Of a stretch of DNA of 49,270 bases, positions 16,928 to 24,509 are shown piece after piece (position 1 is the first letter of the stretch; every line of letters begins with the position of its first letter). The DNA is taken from the NCBI GenBank assembly GCA_900318065.1, contig ONIY01000019.1, positions 1-49,270 of the forward strand, given 5' to 3'. The translations under genes were made by a program, and so were the position numbers. The notes under the pieces were generated by a model that was not told the DNA's origin, ran no database searches, and saw only the letters and a program-made list of their open reading frames with translations. The stretch comes from an uncultured Prevotellaceae bacterium (lineage in GTDB: Bacteria; Bacteroidota; Bacteroidia; Bacteroidales; Muribaculaceae).

Positions 16928-18340
16928 TCACACCTTGGTGATGCGCATGTGGGCCTTGGGGTAGCGCAGTACAAGGCAAGAGGCCTCGGTGAGGACGGTG
17001 GCATCGACGTTGCGCACACCGCTCGCCTTGAGGTTGAGGGTCTCGGCGCTGAAGGGCACGTGGGTGTACTTCTGCAAGTACTCCGGGTCGATAATCATTC
17101 CGGCGCTCTCCATGCCGCACTCGTCAAATACCTCGCTCAGCAGCACATAGAGGGTGCCAAACTTTGAGCGCAGCTCGGTGAAGTCGATGCCCCACTTCGT
17201 CACGGTGTCGCTGGCGGTGATTACTCGCTTGTAGTCGAGCTTGTTGAGGCGGCCAATGAGGTCGGAGCCACCAATCAGGATCTTGCGCTTGCTGCCGGCG
17301 TTGCCGGTGAAAGCCTCGCGCATCATGTCGATGATCGACTCCTGGGTGAAGCCGTCGTCGTCATAGACGAAGTCCTTGCCCGCCTGATGCCAGATGCCGC
17401 CGGTGAACATCACGTTCTCCTTCTTGTTGTTGTCCCACAGCTTCGACTTCACGCCAAAGAGGAAACTCTTCTCCATGCCCAGGCGCATGTCGTAGATAGC
17501 CGCCTCCTCCTGGTCGTTCATGGTCCAGGGCACCTCCTTGTTGGCAAGGCGCTGAAGGGTGCTCTCCTCGACCTGCATCTTGAAGATTTGGCAGAACTGC
17601 TGTGCCTTGTGGGGCATAGCCTCAAACTGTGGCGACATCACGTCGAGCTCGGTGGCGGCGCGACCCATGCGAATGAGCACGGCACCGCGGGTGATGGAAG
17701 GCACACAGCCCTCGATGTCACCAATTTTCTTGCCGTTGACGGCTTGCACACGCAGCCCGTTGTTGTCGTCGCGCGACACCACATAGAGCACCAGCTCCTG
17801 GTTGCTCACGGTGGTGCCGTCGGGCTCGTAGCCCTGCACACCCTGCACGAGGATGGTGTCGGAGACGTCAAACATCTCGTCCTGTTCGGTGACGATTGTC
17901 GCCCTCACGTGTTCGTCGGTAGCGCTTCCCGCGGCGGGCTCGGTGTAGCCCTGTCGCATGGTGGTGAGGGTGGGCTTGGTGTCTACGTTGTAGTAGTCTA
18001 CAATCATGCTCCCCGAGTGCTTCGAACCCGCGCAGCGCGAGAGTTGGTCGATAGGGGTCGCCATGGGGCGGATCTTCACAATCTGCTGGTCGATCTCGTT
18101 GAGCAGCAGCTCGGGCGATGCCTCGCGACTACGGTCGGTGGTGAGGGGTTCGTCCACCACATGGTTGCCGCCTGCCACGCCAGCTATCACGATGGCGAGT
18201 AGCGAGTTGTGGTCATGGGCATAGCAGCCACCCAGGATGAGCATTATCACGATTGCCAGCAACAGCATCAACAGCTGTCGGTGGTCTTTGATCCAGTTGC
18301 GTGTCTCTTTCACACGCTTGATAGTCTTTTTGAAAAACAT
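16928..18340 (-). CDS. Phage major-capsid-like protein (SU10/DUF5309 type) with N-terminal membrane segment
   Basis: A 470-aa protein. From about residue 58 onward (GGNHVVDEPLTTD, then LLLNEIDQQIVKIRPMATPIDQLSR) it resembles tailed-phage major capsid proteins of the SU10/DUF5309 group. Other familiar stretches are ATELDVMSPQFEAMP, NKEVPWTMNDQEEAAIYD and the end ASCLVLRYPKAHMRI. The first 57 residues are unusual for a capsid: a basic start, a strong hydrophobic helix (about 22-40, LLMLLLAIVIMLILGGC) and a second mildly hydrophobic stretch (47-57). No terminase, portal, protease, tail or integrase gene is near. The frame is intact and codon use resembles the neighbours, so this looks like a retained, possibly domesticated, capsid-fold protein. 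Family call from recalled sequence patterns; function unknown. Confidence 0.68.
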   Translation of the reverse strand: MFFKKTIKRVKETRNWIKDHRQLLMLLLAIVIMLILGGCYAHDHNSLLAIVIAGVAGGNHVVDEPLTTDRSREASPELLLNEIDQQIVKIRPMATPIDQLSRCAGSKHSGSMIVDYYNVDTKPTLTTMRQGYTEPAAGSATDEHVRATIVTEQDEMFDVSDTILVQGVQGYEPDGTTVSNQELVLYVVSRDDNNGLRVQAVNGKKIGDIEGCVPSITRGAVLIRMGRAATELDVMSPQFEAMPHKAQQFCQIFKMQVEESTLQRLANKEVPWTMNDQEEAAIYDMRLGMEKSFLFGVKSKLWDNNKKENVMFTGGIWHQAGKDFVYDDDGFTQESIIDMMREAFTGNAGSKRKILIGGSDLIGRLNKLDYKRVITASDTVTKWGIDFTELRSKFGTLYVLLSEVFDECGMESAGMIIDPEYLQKYTHVPFSAETLNLKASGVRNVDATVLTEASCLVLRYPKAHMRITKV

Positions 18341-18348
18341 AAATTGAT

Positions 18349-18628
18349 AAGTGTTAAGAGTTAAATGTTAAGTGTTAAGTGGCGCCTGCGGCGCGAGGAT
18401 CGAGGGTCGGGGATCGAGAATCGGGGAGAAAAATTAAGTGTAAAGGGTTAAGTTTTAAGTGTTAAGTAGCGCCTGCGGCGCGAAGATTGAGGATCGAGGA
18501 TCGGGGATTGGGAATCGGGGATCGAGGATCGGGGATTGGGGATCGGGGATCGAGCGTTCGAGCGTTCGAGGAATGCTTTGTCCTTCGTCCTTTGTCCTTT
18601 GTCCTTCGTCCTTTGTCCTTCGTCCTTC
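18349..18628 (-). repeat. Composite intergenic repeat between the two genes of the capsid-like unit
   Basis: Read on the minus strand, AAGGACGAAGGACAAAGG units (18628-18580) follow the upstream stop. CTCGAACG units, a long CGATCCCC array, the palindrome GCGCCGCAGGCGC (18481-18469) and CTTAACACTT come next. A second round follows: CGATCC units, the palindrome (18394-18382) and CTTAACACTTAA up to the capsid-like ATG. The order matches the plus-strand elements at 7.6 kb and 28.6 kb. The gap is 294 bp and holds no gene. Confidence 0.9.
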
Positions 18629-18634
18629 TAGTTT

Positions 18635-19054
18635 CTATTCCCAGAAGCTTGTCTTGCGGTAGATGGGGAAGTTTACTGGTTGTGGGCCTTGCTGGTCGCG
18701 GGTCTTGCTGGCGGCGTCGATCACCTCGTTGCGGCCACGCAGGTAGCCCTCGGCCTCGGCGTTCTTCACGTCCTCGTCGTGTCGCAGCGCGTTCACCACA
18801 AGTCGCACGATGCTCTCGCCAGGCGCCACACCTTTCTCTATAGGTTCCAGGATGGCCCTTGCACTTGCCTGGACGCTCTCGCTCACTCCCAGCGCAGTGA
18901 GGATGCGCTCCACTTGCGATGCACGCTGCTCCTGAGGCTCGGCGGCAACAGCGGGTGTCTCGTCCACTGCCTGAAAGTCGCTGGCGTTGCTGGCTTGTGC
19001 TGCCTCGTTGCCGTCGTCAAGTTTGTCGGTTTCAGGTTTGTTGTCTTGTTTCAT
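18635..19054 (-). CDS. Small acidic protein upstream of the capsid-like gene, function unknown
   Basis: A 139-aa protein I cannot assign to a family. Residues 1-45 are acidic, Ala/Glu/Asp-rich and probably disordered. Residues about 46-110 are predicted helical (SQVERILTALGVSESVQASA, then SIVRLVVNALRHDEDVKNAE). The C-terminal tail is short, with a hydrophobic/aromatic end (NFPIYRKTSFWE). It has no signal peptide or membrane segment. The only neighbour on the same strand is the capsid-like gene, and both should be read from the promoter at 19126. An acidic N-terminus, a helical middle and a short terminal tag would suit a scaffold, chaperone or cargo of a capsid-fold shell, but that is inference from context. 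Confidence 0.65.
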   Translation of the reverse strand: MKQDNKPETDKLDDGNEAAQASNASDFQAVDETPAVAAEPQEQRASQVERILTALGVSESVQASARAILEPIEKGVAPGESIVRLVVNALRHDEDVKNAEAEGYLRGRNEVIDAASKTRDQQGPQPVNFPIYRKTSFWE

Positions 19055-19125
19055 TACATTATTAGATTAAACGGTTAATAAAATAGTGGTGACTGTTAGG
19101 TGGTGGTCCTAAAAAAGTCACGGTG

Positions 19126-19133
19126 CAAAGTTA
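19126..19133 (-). promoter_or_regulatory. -7 box of the capsid-like two-gene unit
   Basis: TAACTTTG on the minus strand, 72 bp upstream of the ATG at 19054. The -33 region has GTTTC in place of TTTG, so the match is partial. Confidence 0.45.
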
Positions 19134-19258
19134 CATTCCTGCCTCGCCGCGAAACCACATTAAAAAAACACAGCATTCAGAACATCCTTTTTTCCCCTTT
19201 TTTGCGAGCAAATTAAAAAAACTGTGCTGTCGATAACCATAAACTGAAAAGTATTTGC

Positions 19259-19266
19259 TAACTTTG
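19259..19266 (+). promoter_or_regulatory. -7 box of ybeY-mnmG
   Basis: TAACTTTG, 23 bp before the ybeY ATG. It gives a very short leader. No -33 TTTG is seen at the usual distance. Confidence 0.45.
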
Positions 19267-19289
19267 CATTTTGGTTTTTCTGGAAGGTT

Positions 19290-19724
19290 ATGGATATAAA
19301 CTACTTGGTAGAAAACGTTGCCATGCCTCGCATCAACCAGGCGAAAATCAAAGAATGGTTAGAGGCAGTTGCCCGCAGTCACAACAAGAGTGTGGGTACC
19401 TTGACCTATATATTCTGCGACGATGAATATATCCTCGCTACCAACAAGCAGTTCCTGCAACACGACTATTACACCGACATTATCACCTTCGATTACAGCA
19501 ACAGCCGCCGCATTAGTGGCGACATGGTGATCTCGCTCGACACTGTGGCAAGCAATGCCCAGATGCTCGAAGTGGACTACCACCAGGAGTTGCTGCGCGT
19601 GATAGTGCACGGCGTGCTGCACCTGTGTGGCATCAACGACAAGGGCCCTGGCGAGCGAGAGATAATGGAACAGCACGAGAACGAGGCGCTTGCCATTCTT
19701 CCTGAAAACTCGATTGAGCAATGA
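19290..19724 (+). CDS. ybeY: Endoribonuclease YbeY (16S rRNA maturation)
   Basis: Metal-dependent RNase of 144 aa for 16S rRNA 3'-end processing and ribosome quality control. The family core is HGVLHLCGIND at residues 107-117. In the classical H-x3-H-x5-H zinc motif the third position is His; here it is Asp117 (H107, H111, D117), which I believe is common in Bacteroidota. The upstream segment YYTDIITFDYS matches the usual ATDVLSFP region. The stop overlaps the mnmG start by 4 bp (ATGA), so the two are coupled. Length and spacing are normal. Confidence 0.92.
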   Translation: MDINYLVENVAMPRINQAKIKEWLEAVARSHNKSVGTLTYIFCDDEYILATNKQFLQHDYYTDIITFDYSNSRRISGDMVISLDTVASNAQMLEVDYHQELLRVIVHGVLHLCGINDKGPGEREIMEQHENEALAILPENSIEQ

Positions 19725-21598
19725 GGTTTGATTACGATGTCATAGTGATTGGCGCCGGACATGCCGGTTGCGAGGCTGCGTGTGCCGCAGCCCGGCTGGG
19801 CTCCCCTACCCTACTCATCACCATGGATATGAACAAGGTGGCGCAGATGAGTTGCAACCCCGCTGTGGGTGGCATCGCCAAGGGGCAGATAGTGCGAGAA
19901 ATCGACGCTCTGGGCGGCCAGATGGGCATCGTCACCGACCGCTCGTCTATCCAGTTCCGCATGCTCAACCGCAGCAAGGGCCCGGCGATGTGGAGCCCGC
20001 GCTCGCAGAGCGACCGCACCCGCTTCATCGAGAACTGGCGCAAGATTCTTGACGAGACTCCTAACCTCTACATGTGGCAGGACAGCGCCACTGCCCTGGT
20101 AATAGAGGATGGCGTGGTAAAGGGCGTGAAAACGGCCTTTGGCGTGACGTTCACAGCCCGGGCGGTGATTCTCACGGCTGGCACGTTCCTCAACGGCCTG
20201 ATGCACGTGGGCAGTGTGCAGCTCGAGGGCGGCAGGGTGGCCGAGCCGGCGTCGCATGGCATCACCGAGCAGCTCGTGGAGTTGGGCTTTGAGACTAATC
20301 GCATGAAGACGGGCACACCAGTGCGCATCGACGCGCGCACGATCGACTATTCGCAAGCTACCCGCCAGGACGGGGAGAACGATTTTCACCATTTCTCCTA
20401 TCTTCCTGGGGTGCGCAGCGAGCTGCGTCAGCGACCTTGCTGGATTGTGTACACCAACGAAGAGGTGCACCAGGTTCTGCACGAAGGACTCCCCCACTCT
20501 CCCCTGTATAATGGTCAGATTCAAAGCGTGGGACCACGCTACTGCCCCAGCATCGAGACAAAGCTCGTGACCTTCCCCGACAAAGACTCGCACCAGCTCT
20601 TCATCGAGCCTGAGGGTGAGACCACGCAGGAGATGTACCTGAACGGCTTCTCGTCGTCGATGCCCTGGGACGTGCAAATCGAGGCTCTCTCGCGCATCCC
20701 GGCGCTGCGCAACGCGCAGGTCTACCGCCCGGGATATGCCATTGAATACAACTATTTCGATCCACGCCAACTCAAGCACACCCTTGAGACCAAACTCGTG
20801 AAGAACCTCTACTTCGCCGGTCAGGTTAATGGCACTACGGGCTATGAAGAGGCGGCAGGACAGGGTCTTGTGGCAGGTATCAACGCTCACCAGGCGATTG
20901 GCGGCAAGGAGGAGTTTGTGCTTGCTCGCGACGAGGCCTACATAGGCGTGCTCATCGACGACCTGGTGACGAAGGGTGTGGATGAGCCCTACCGCATGTT
21001 CACCTCGCGTGCCGAGCACCGCATCCTGCTGCGCCAGGACGATGCCGACATGCGTCTCACGCCACGAGGTTATGCGCTGGGACTCGCCACGCAGGAGCGC
21101 TATGACTTGATGCTCGCCAAGAAGCAGCAGGTTGACGACTTGGTGAAGTTTGCACGCGACTTCTCGGTGAAGGCATCGATCATCAACCCGTCGCTGCAAG
21201 AGGCTGGTCTACAGCCACTTAAGCAAGGGCTCAAACTCTATGACTTGCTGCTGCGCCCACAGCTTGATATTCAGCAACTTGCGCAGTTTATCCCTGCCTT
21301 GAAGGATAAGGTGGATGCCCTTGAGGATGCTCGCCGTGACGAGATAGTCGAGGCCGCCGAGATTAAGATCAAATATCACGGCTACATCCAGCGCGAGGAG
21401 ATGATTGCCGAGAAAATTGGCAGGCTCGACAAGCTCTATATTAAGGATAAGTTTGACTACTCAACAATACTGCAAATATCTACCGAAGCGCGGCAAAAGC
21501 TCGCGCGCATCAATCCGGAGACGATTGGCCAGGCATCACGCATCCCTGGCATCTCTCCCAGCGATATCAACATTCTGCTTGTGCTCATGGGACGATGA
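19721..21598 (+). CDS. mnmG: tRNA uridine-5-carboxymethylaminomethyl modification enzyme MnmG (GidA)
   Basis: FAD-dependent subunit of the MnmE-MnmG complex that modifies U34 of certain tRNAs. The 625-aa product has the Rossmann GxGxxG at 11-16 (GAGHAGCEAA), the MnmG signature GPAMWSPRSQSDRTRF, the second signature GPRYCPSIE, and FAGQVNGTTGYEEAAGQGL. The C-terminal helical domain that contacts MnmE and tRNA is complete (ending ISPSDINILLVLMG). In many bacteria gidA/mnmG lies near the replication origin, which fits the parS site 11 bp downstream of the stop. Confidence 0.97.
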   Translation: MRFDYDVIVIGAGHAGCEAACAAARLGSPTLLITMDMNKVAQMSCNPAVGGIAKGQIVREIDALGGQMGIVTDRSSIQFRMLNRSKGPAMWSPRSQSDRTRFIENWRKILDETPNLYMWQDSATALVIEDGVVKGVKTAFGVTFTARAVILTAGTFLNGLMHVGSVQLEGGRVAEPASHGITEQLVELGFETNRMKTGTPVRIDARTIDYSQATRQDGENDFHHFSYLPGVRSELRQRPCWIVYTNEEVHQVLHEGLPHSPLYNGQIQSVGPRYCPSIETKLVTFPDKDSHQLFIEPEGETTQEMYLNGFSSSMPWDVQIEALSRIPALRNAQVYRPGYAIEYNYFDPRQLKHTLETKLVKNLYFAGQVNGTTGYEEAAGQGLVAGINAHQAIGGKEEFVLARDEAYIGVLIDDLVTKGVDEPYRMFTSRAEHRILLRQDDADMRLTPRGYALGLATQERYDLMLAKKQQVDDLVKFARDFSVKASIINPSLQEAGLQPLKQGLKLYDLLLRPQLDIQQLAQFIPALKDKVDALEDARRDEIVEAAEIKIKYHGYIQREEMIAEKIGRLDKLYIKDKFDYSTILQISTEARQKLARINPETIGQASRIPGISPSDINILLVLMGR

Positions 21599-21608
21599 AA
21601 CGGCACAA

Positions 21609-21624
21609 TGTTTCACGTGAAACA
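21609..21624. promoter_or_regulatory. parS: parS centromere-like site (perfect 16-bp palindrome)
   Basis: TGTTTCACGTGAAACA matches the conserved bacterial parS consensus TGTTNCACGTGAAACA at every position. It lies in the 70-bp gap between mnmG and apt. ParB binds such sites to load partition and SMC complexes near the origin. A second, 15/16 match lies 1.35 kb away inside uvrC. Confidence 0.85.
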
Positions 21625-21668
21625 TTCGCCACTCCCCTATCGCAGGCACATAATTTTTTTGTGACAAA

Positions 21669-22211
21669 ATGGAAAAAGAAAAAATCGAATCGGTTAAAGG
21701 TAAAGTGAGAAATGTCCCCGACTTTCCAGTGAAGGGAATTCAGTTCAAGGACTTGACAACGGCGTTTAAGGACCCTGAGTCGCTGCGCGTCATGGCCGAC
21801 GCCCTCATCGACCTGTACAAGGACAAGGGCATCACCAAGGTGGTGGGCATCGAGGCGCGCGGATTTATCTTCGGCGCAATCCTTGCTGCTGGACTAGGTG
21901 CTGGCTTCGTGCCACTGCGCAAACCCGGCAAACTCCCTGCAAAGACCATTAAGAAGACCTACACTAAGGAGTATGGCGAGGACACTATCGAGATCCACGA
22001 GGACTCGATTGGCGAGAACGACGTGGTGCTCATGCACGACGACCTGCTCGCCACAGGTGGCACAATGGCCGCCGCCATCGACCTGGTGAACACAATGAAC
22101 CCCAAGAAGATTTATGTGAACTTCATCTGCGAACTCGTCGACCTCAAGGGCCGCACAAAGTTCCCCAGCGATGTTGAGGTGACATCTCTCTTCGACTTCG
22201 AGGGAGAATAA
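21669..22211 (+). CDS. apt: Adenine phosphoribosyltransferase
   Basis: Purine-salvage enzyme of 180 aa that makes AMP from adenine and PRPP. The N-terminus KVRNVPDFPVKGIQFKDLT is typical of the family. IEARGFIFGAILA forms the base-binding region, and the PRPP loop VVLMHDDLLATGGTMAA lies at about 119-135. Length is standard. It sits between mnmG and uvrC with 70 and 200 bp gaps. The downstream gap is repeat-rich, so it may be the last gene of the ybeY-mnmG-apt unit. Confidence 0.96.
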   Translation: MEKEKIESVKGKVRNVPDFPVKGIQFKDLTTAFKDPESLRVMADALIDLYKDKGITKVVGIEARGFIFGAILAAGLGAGFVPLRKPGKLPAKTIKKTYTKEYGEDTIEIHEDSIGENDVVLMHDDLLATGGTMAAAIDLVNTMNPKKIYVNFICELVDLKGRTKFPSDVEVTSLFDFEGE

Positions 22212-22229
22212 GATTAAGGTTGAAATAAA

Positions 22230-22408
22230 GAGAGAATAAGGCAAGGAAAAAGGCGAGGCATGGTTAAAACGAGGCAGGGATAAAATAAGCAGGATTAAAA
22301 CGGCAGGGTTAAAACGAGACGAGGAAAAGGTTATCGCCCCTCCCCTATCCATTCCTATCCACTCCTATCCACTCCTATCCACTCCTACCCACTCATATCC
22401 ACTCCTAA
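22230..22408 (+). repeat. Purine-rich tract followed by a 10-bp pyrimidine-rich tandem array before uvrC
   Basis: After apt come purine-rich units of the type GGTTAAAACGAGGCAGGG (22262-22330). From about 22344 to 22407 the 10-bp unit TCCTATCCAC/ATTCCTATCC repeats about six times and ends 4 bp before the uvrC ATG. The same 10-bp family occurs at 41.6 kb and 48.9 kb. Confidence 0.85.
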
Positions 22409-22411
22409 GAA

Positions 22412-24247
22412 ATGCGCGACGAACTAAAGCTCAAAATATCGCTCCTTCCCACCAGTCCAGGTGTGTATCAATACCTGAACCGGGAAGGAACTGTTATCTA
22501 TGTGGGCAAGGCCAAGAACCTGAAGCGTCGCGTGAGTTCCTATTTCAACCGGGTGCATCCTGTGGTGCGGACCAATCTGCTGGTGCGCAACATCTGGGAC
22601 ATGAAATATATCGTTGTCAACACCGAGGAGGAGGCGCTCGACCTGGAGAATAGTCTCATCAAGGAGTACCAGCCGCGCTACAATGTGCTGCTCAAGGACG
22701 ACAAGTCCTACCCCTGGATTTGCGTCACCAAGGAGCTGTTCCCGCGTGTTTTCATCACAAGGGAGAAGCACACTAAAGGGGCGAAATACTTTGGTCCCTA
22801 TCCCAAGACTGAGGTCGCCCACGCTCTCGTCGACACGCTCAAGCAGCTCTACCCCATCCGCACTTGCCGTCATCCTCTCACGCAGGAAAATGTGGATTCA
22901 CGCAAGTACAAACTCTGCCTGCAATACCACATCAAGAACTGTGAAGGCTGCTGCCAGGGGTTTGTTTCACGTGAAACCTATGCCGAGTATATGGCTGGCG
23001 TCACCAAGATTCTTAATGGCGACACTAAGCAGGTGAGCGATTTCTTGATGCAGGAGATGATGCGACTGGCGCAGGATCTCAAGTTTGAGGACGCCGAACT
23101 CCTAAAGCGCAAGTACCAGCTGCTGGAGAGTTATAGGGTGAAGTCGGTGATCGTGAATCCGTCAATCCACAACATTGATGTGTTCACTATCGTGCTCGAC
23201 GATGCGGCGGCATTTGTCAATTTCATGCACATGCGCAATGGCTCCATCGTGCAAAGTTTCACTGTGGAGTATAAAATCCAGGACGCAGGTTCCGACGAGA
23301 CGAGCGAGGAGATTCTCTCCACCGCGATGCGCGACATCAGGGAACGGTTCAGCGACATCTACAAGCACGACAAGGTGAAGGAAATCCTGGTTAATGTGAT
23401 CCCCGATTTTGAGATTGAAGGCGTGGAATATGTGGTGCCACAGCGTGGCGACAAGCGGCGACTGGTGCAAATCTCGCTCAAGAATGCCGAGCAATATCGC
23501 AATGAGAAGCTGCAACGCATGGAGAAACTGAATCCTGAGCAACGCGTCACACGCACGCTCACCACCATGAAAAAGGACTTGCACCTGGGCGAACTGCCTC
23601 GACACATCGAGTGCTTCGACAACAGCAGCATCTCGGGAACGAGTGCGGTGGCGTCGTGTGTGGTGTTTATCAACGCCAAGCCGTCGAAGAAGGATTACCG
23701 CCATTTCAACATCAAGGAGGCAAGCGGCAACGACGACTATGCGCAGATGCGTGAGGTGATTCACAGGCGATACACGAGGCTCTTGAACGAGGATGCCGAG
23801 TTGCCACAACTGCTGGTGGTGGATGGCGGCAAGGGCCAGTTGAATGCCGCCGTCGAGGTGCTCGATGGACTGGGGCTGCGTGGAACAATAGCAGCCATAG
23901 GCATCGCCAAGCGGCTCGATGAGATATATTTCCCAGGCGACAGTGTGCCGCTTTACATCGACAAGAACAGCGAGACGCTGCGCATCTTGCAGCGCCTGCG
24001 CGACGAGGCCCATCGCTTTGGCATCAAGCATCACCGCAACAAGCGCAGCAAGTCGCAACTGCACAGTCAGCTCGACGACATCAAGGGAATAGGGCCAGCA
24101 ACCCGCAACACATTGCTCAAGCACTTCAAGAGCGTCAAGCGCATCAAGAGTGCCACCGACGAGGAAATCACTCTCGTCGTTGGGGCTGCTAAGGCTCGGC
24201 TGGTGATTGACGCCTTGCAAAGCCCTGAAAATACAGGGAAGGAGTAG
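22412..24247 (+). CDS. uvrC: Excinuclease ABC subunit C (UvrC)
   Basis: Nucleotide-excision-repair endonuclease of 611 aa that makes the 3' and 5' incisions with UvrAB. The GIY-YIG domain is at about 12-95 (SPGVYQYLNREGTVIYVGKA). The UVR/UvrB-binding motif FEDAELLKRKYQLLE is at about 225-240. The C-terminal RNase H-like nuclease shows ECFDNSSISGTSAVAS and VVDGGKGQLNAA, and the helix-hairpin-helix end is IKGIGPATRNTLLKHF. A Cys cluster (CLQYHIKNCEGCCQG) follows the GIY-YIG domain as in other UvrCs. The codons for FVSRET contain a parS-like palindrome. Start chosen at the only in-frame ATG giving MRDELKLKISLLPTSPGVY. Confidence 0.96.
   Translation: MRDELKLKISLLPTSPGVYQYLNREGTVIYVGKAKNLKRRVSSYFNRVHPVVRTNLLVRNIWDMKYIVVNTEEEALDLENSLIKEYQPRYNVLLKDDKSYPWICVTKELFPRVFITREKHTKGAKYFGPYPKTEVAHALVDTLKQLYPIRTCRHPLTQENVDSRKYKLCLQYHIKNCEGCCQGFVSRETYAEYMAGVTKILNGDTKQVSDFLMQEMMRLAQDLKFEDAELLKRKYQLLESYRVKSVIVNPSIHNIDVFTIVLDDAAAFVNFMHMRNGSIVQSFTVEYKIQDAGSDETSEEILSTAMRDIRERFSDIYKHDKVKEILVNVIPDFEIEGVEYVVPQRGDKRRLVQISLKNAEQYRNEKLQRMEKLNPEQRVTRTLTTMKKDLHLGELPRHIECFDNSSISGTSAVASCVVFINAKPSKKDYRHFNIKEASGNDDYAQMREVIHRRYTRLLNEDAELPQLLVVDGGKGQLNAAVEVLDGLGLRGTIAAIGIAKRLDEIYFPGDSVPLYIDKNSETLRILQRLRDEAHRFGIKHHRNKRSKSQLHSQLDDIKGIGPATRNTLLKHFKSVKRIKSATDEEITLVVGAAKARLVIDALQSPENTGKE
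22963..22978. promoter_or_regulatory. parS: Second parS-like site inside uvrC
   Basis: TGTTTCACGTGAAACC matches the parS consensus at 15 of 16 positions. It is embedded in coding sequence (FVSRET), 1,354 bp from the perfect site at 21609. Two sites this close are unlikely by chance. Confidence 0.75.
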
Positions 24248-24509
24248 GGCAGTGCCAAGGAGCGCATTTTGCGATTTTTCTGACCAGAACTCTGCCTATC
24301 GCTTGTAGATGGCGTAATGAATTGAAAGATAGGCCGCTAATGGCGAAATACTCTAAATTTAACCCATTTTCCTTGCATTTTTTGCGCTTTTTTCTCCAAA
24401 GTAAGCCAAATACCCGAGTCTAAACTCAATATTTTCTCTCTTTTTTTTCCAGTGTCAAGAATTTTTATTATCTTCGTGACATAAAATCTTTAGCCATAAA
24501 ATTTCTATC

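Noticed and set aside
16928-19054. Complete prophage or gene transfer agent
   Set aside because: Only the capsid-like gene and one small gene are present; flanks are a Sus operon and ybeY-mnmG, with no integrase, terminase, portal or tail genes.
19811-21199. A 462-codon antisense frame over mnmG
   Set aside because: mnmG is unmistakable and complete; the antisense product is His/Leu/Val-rich without known motifs.
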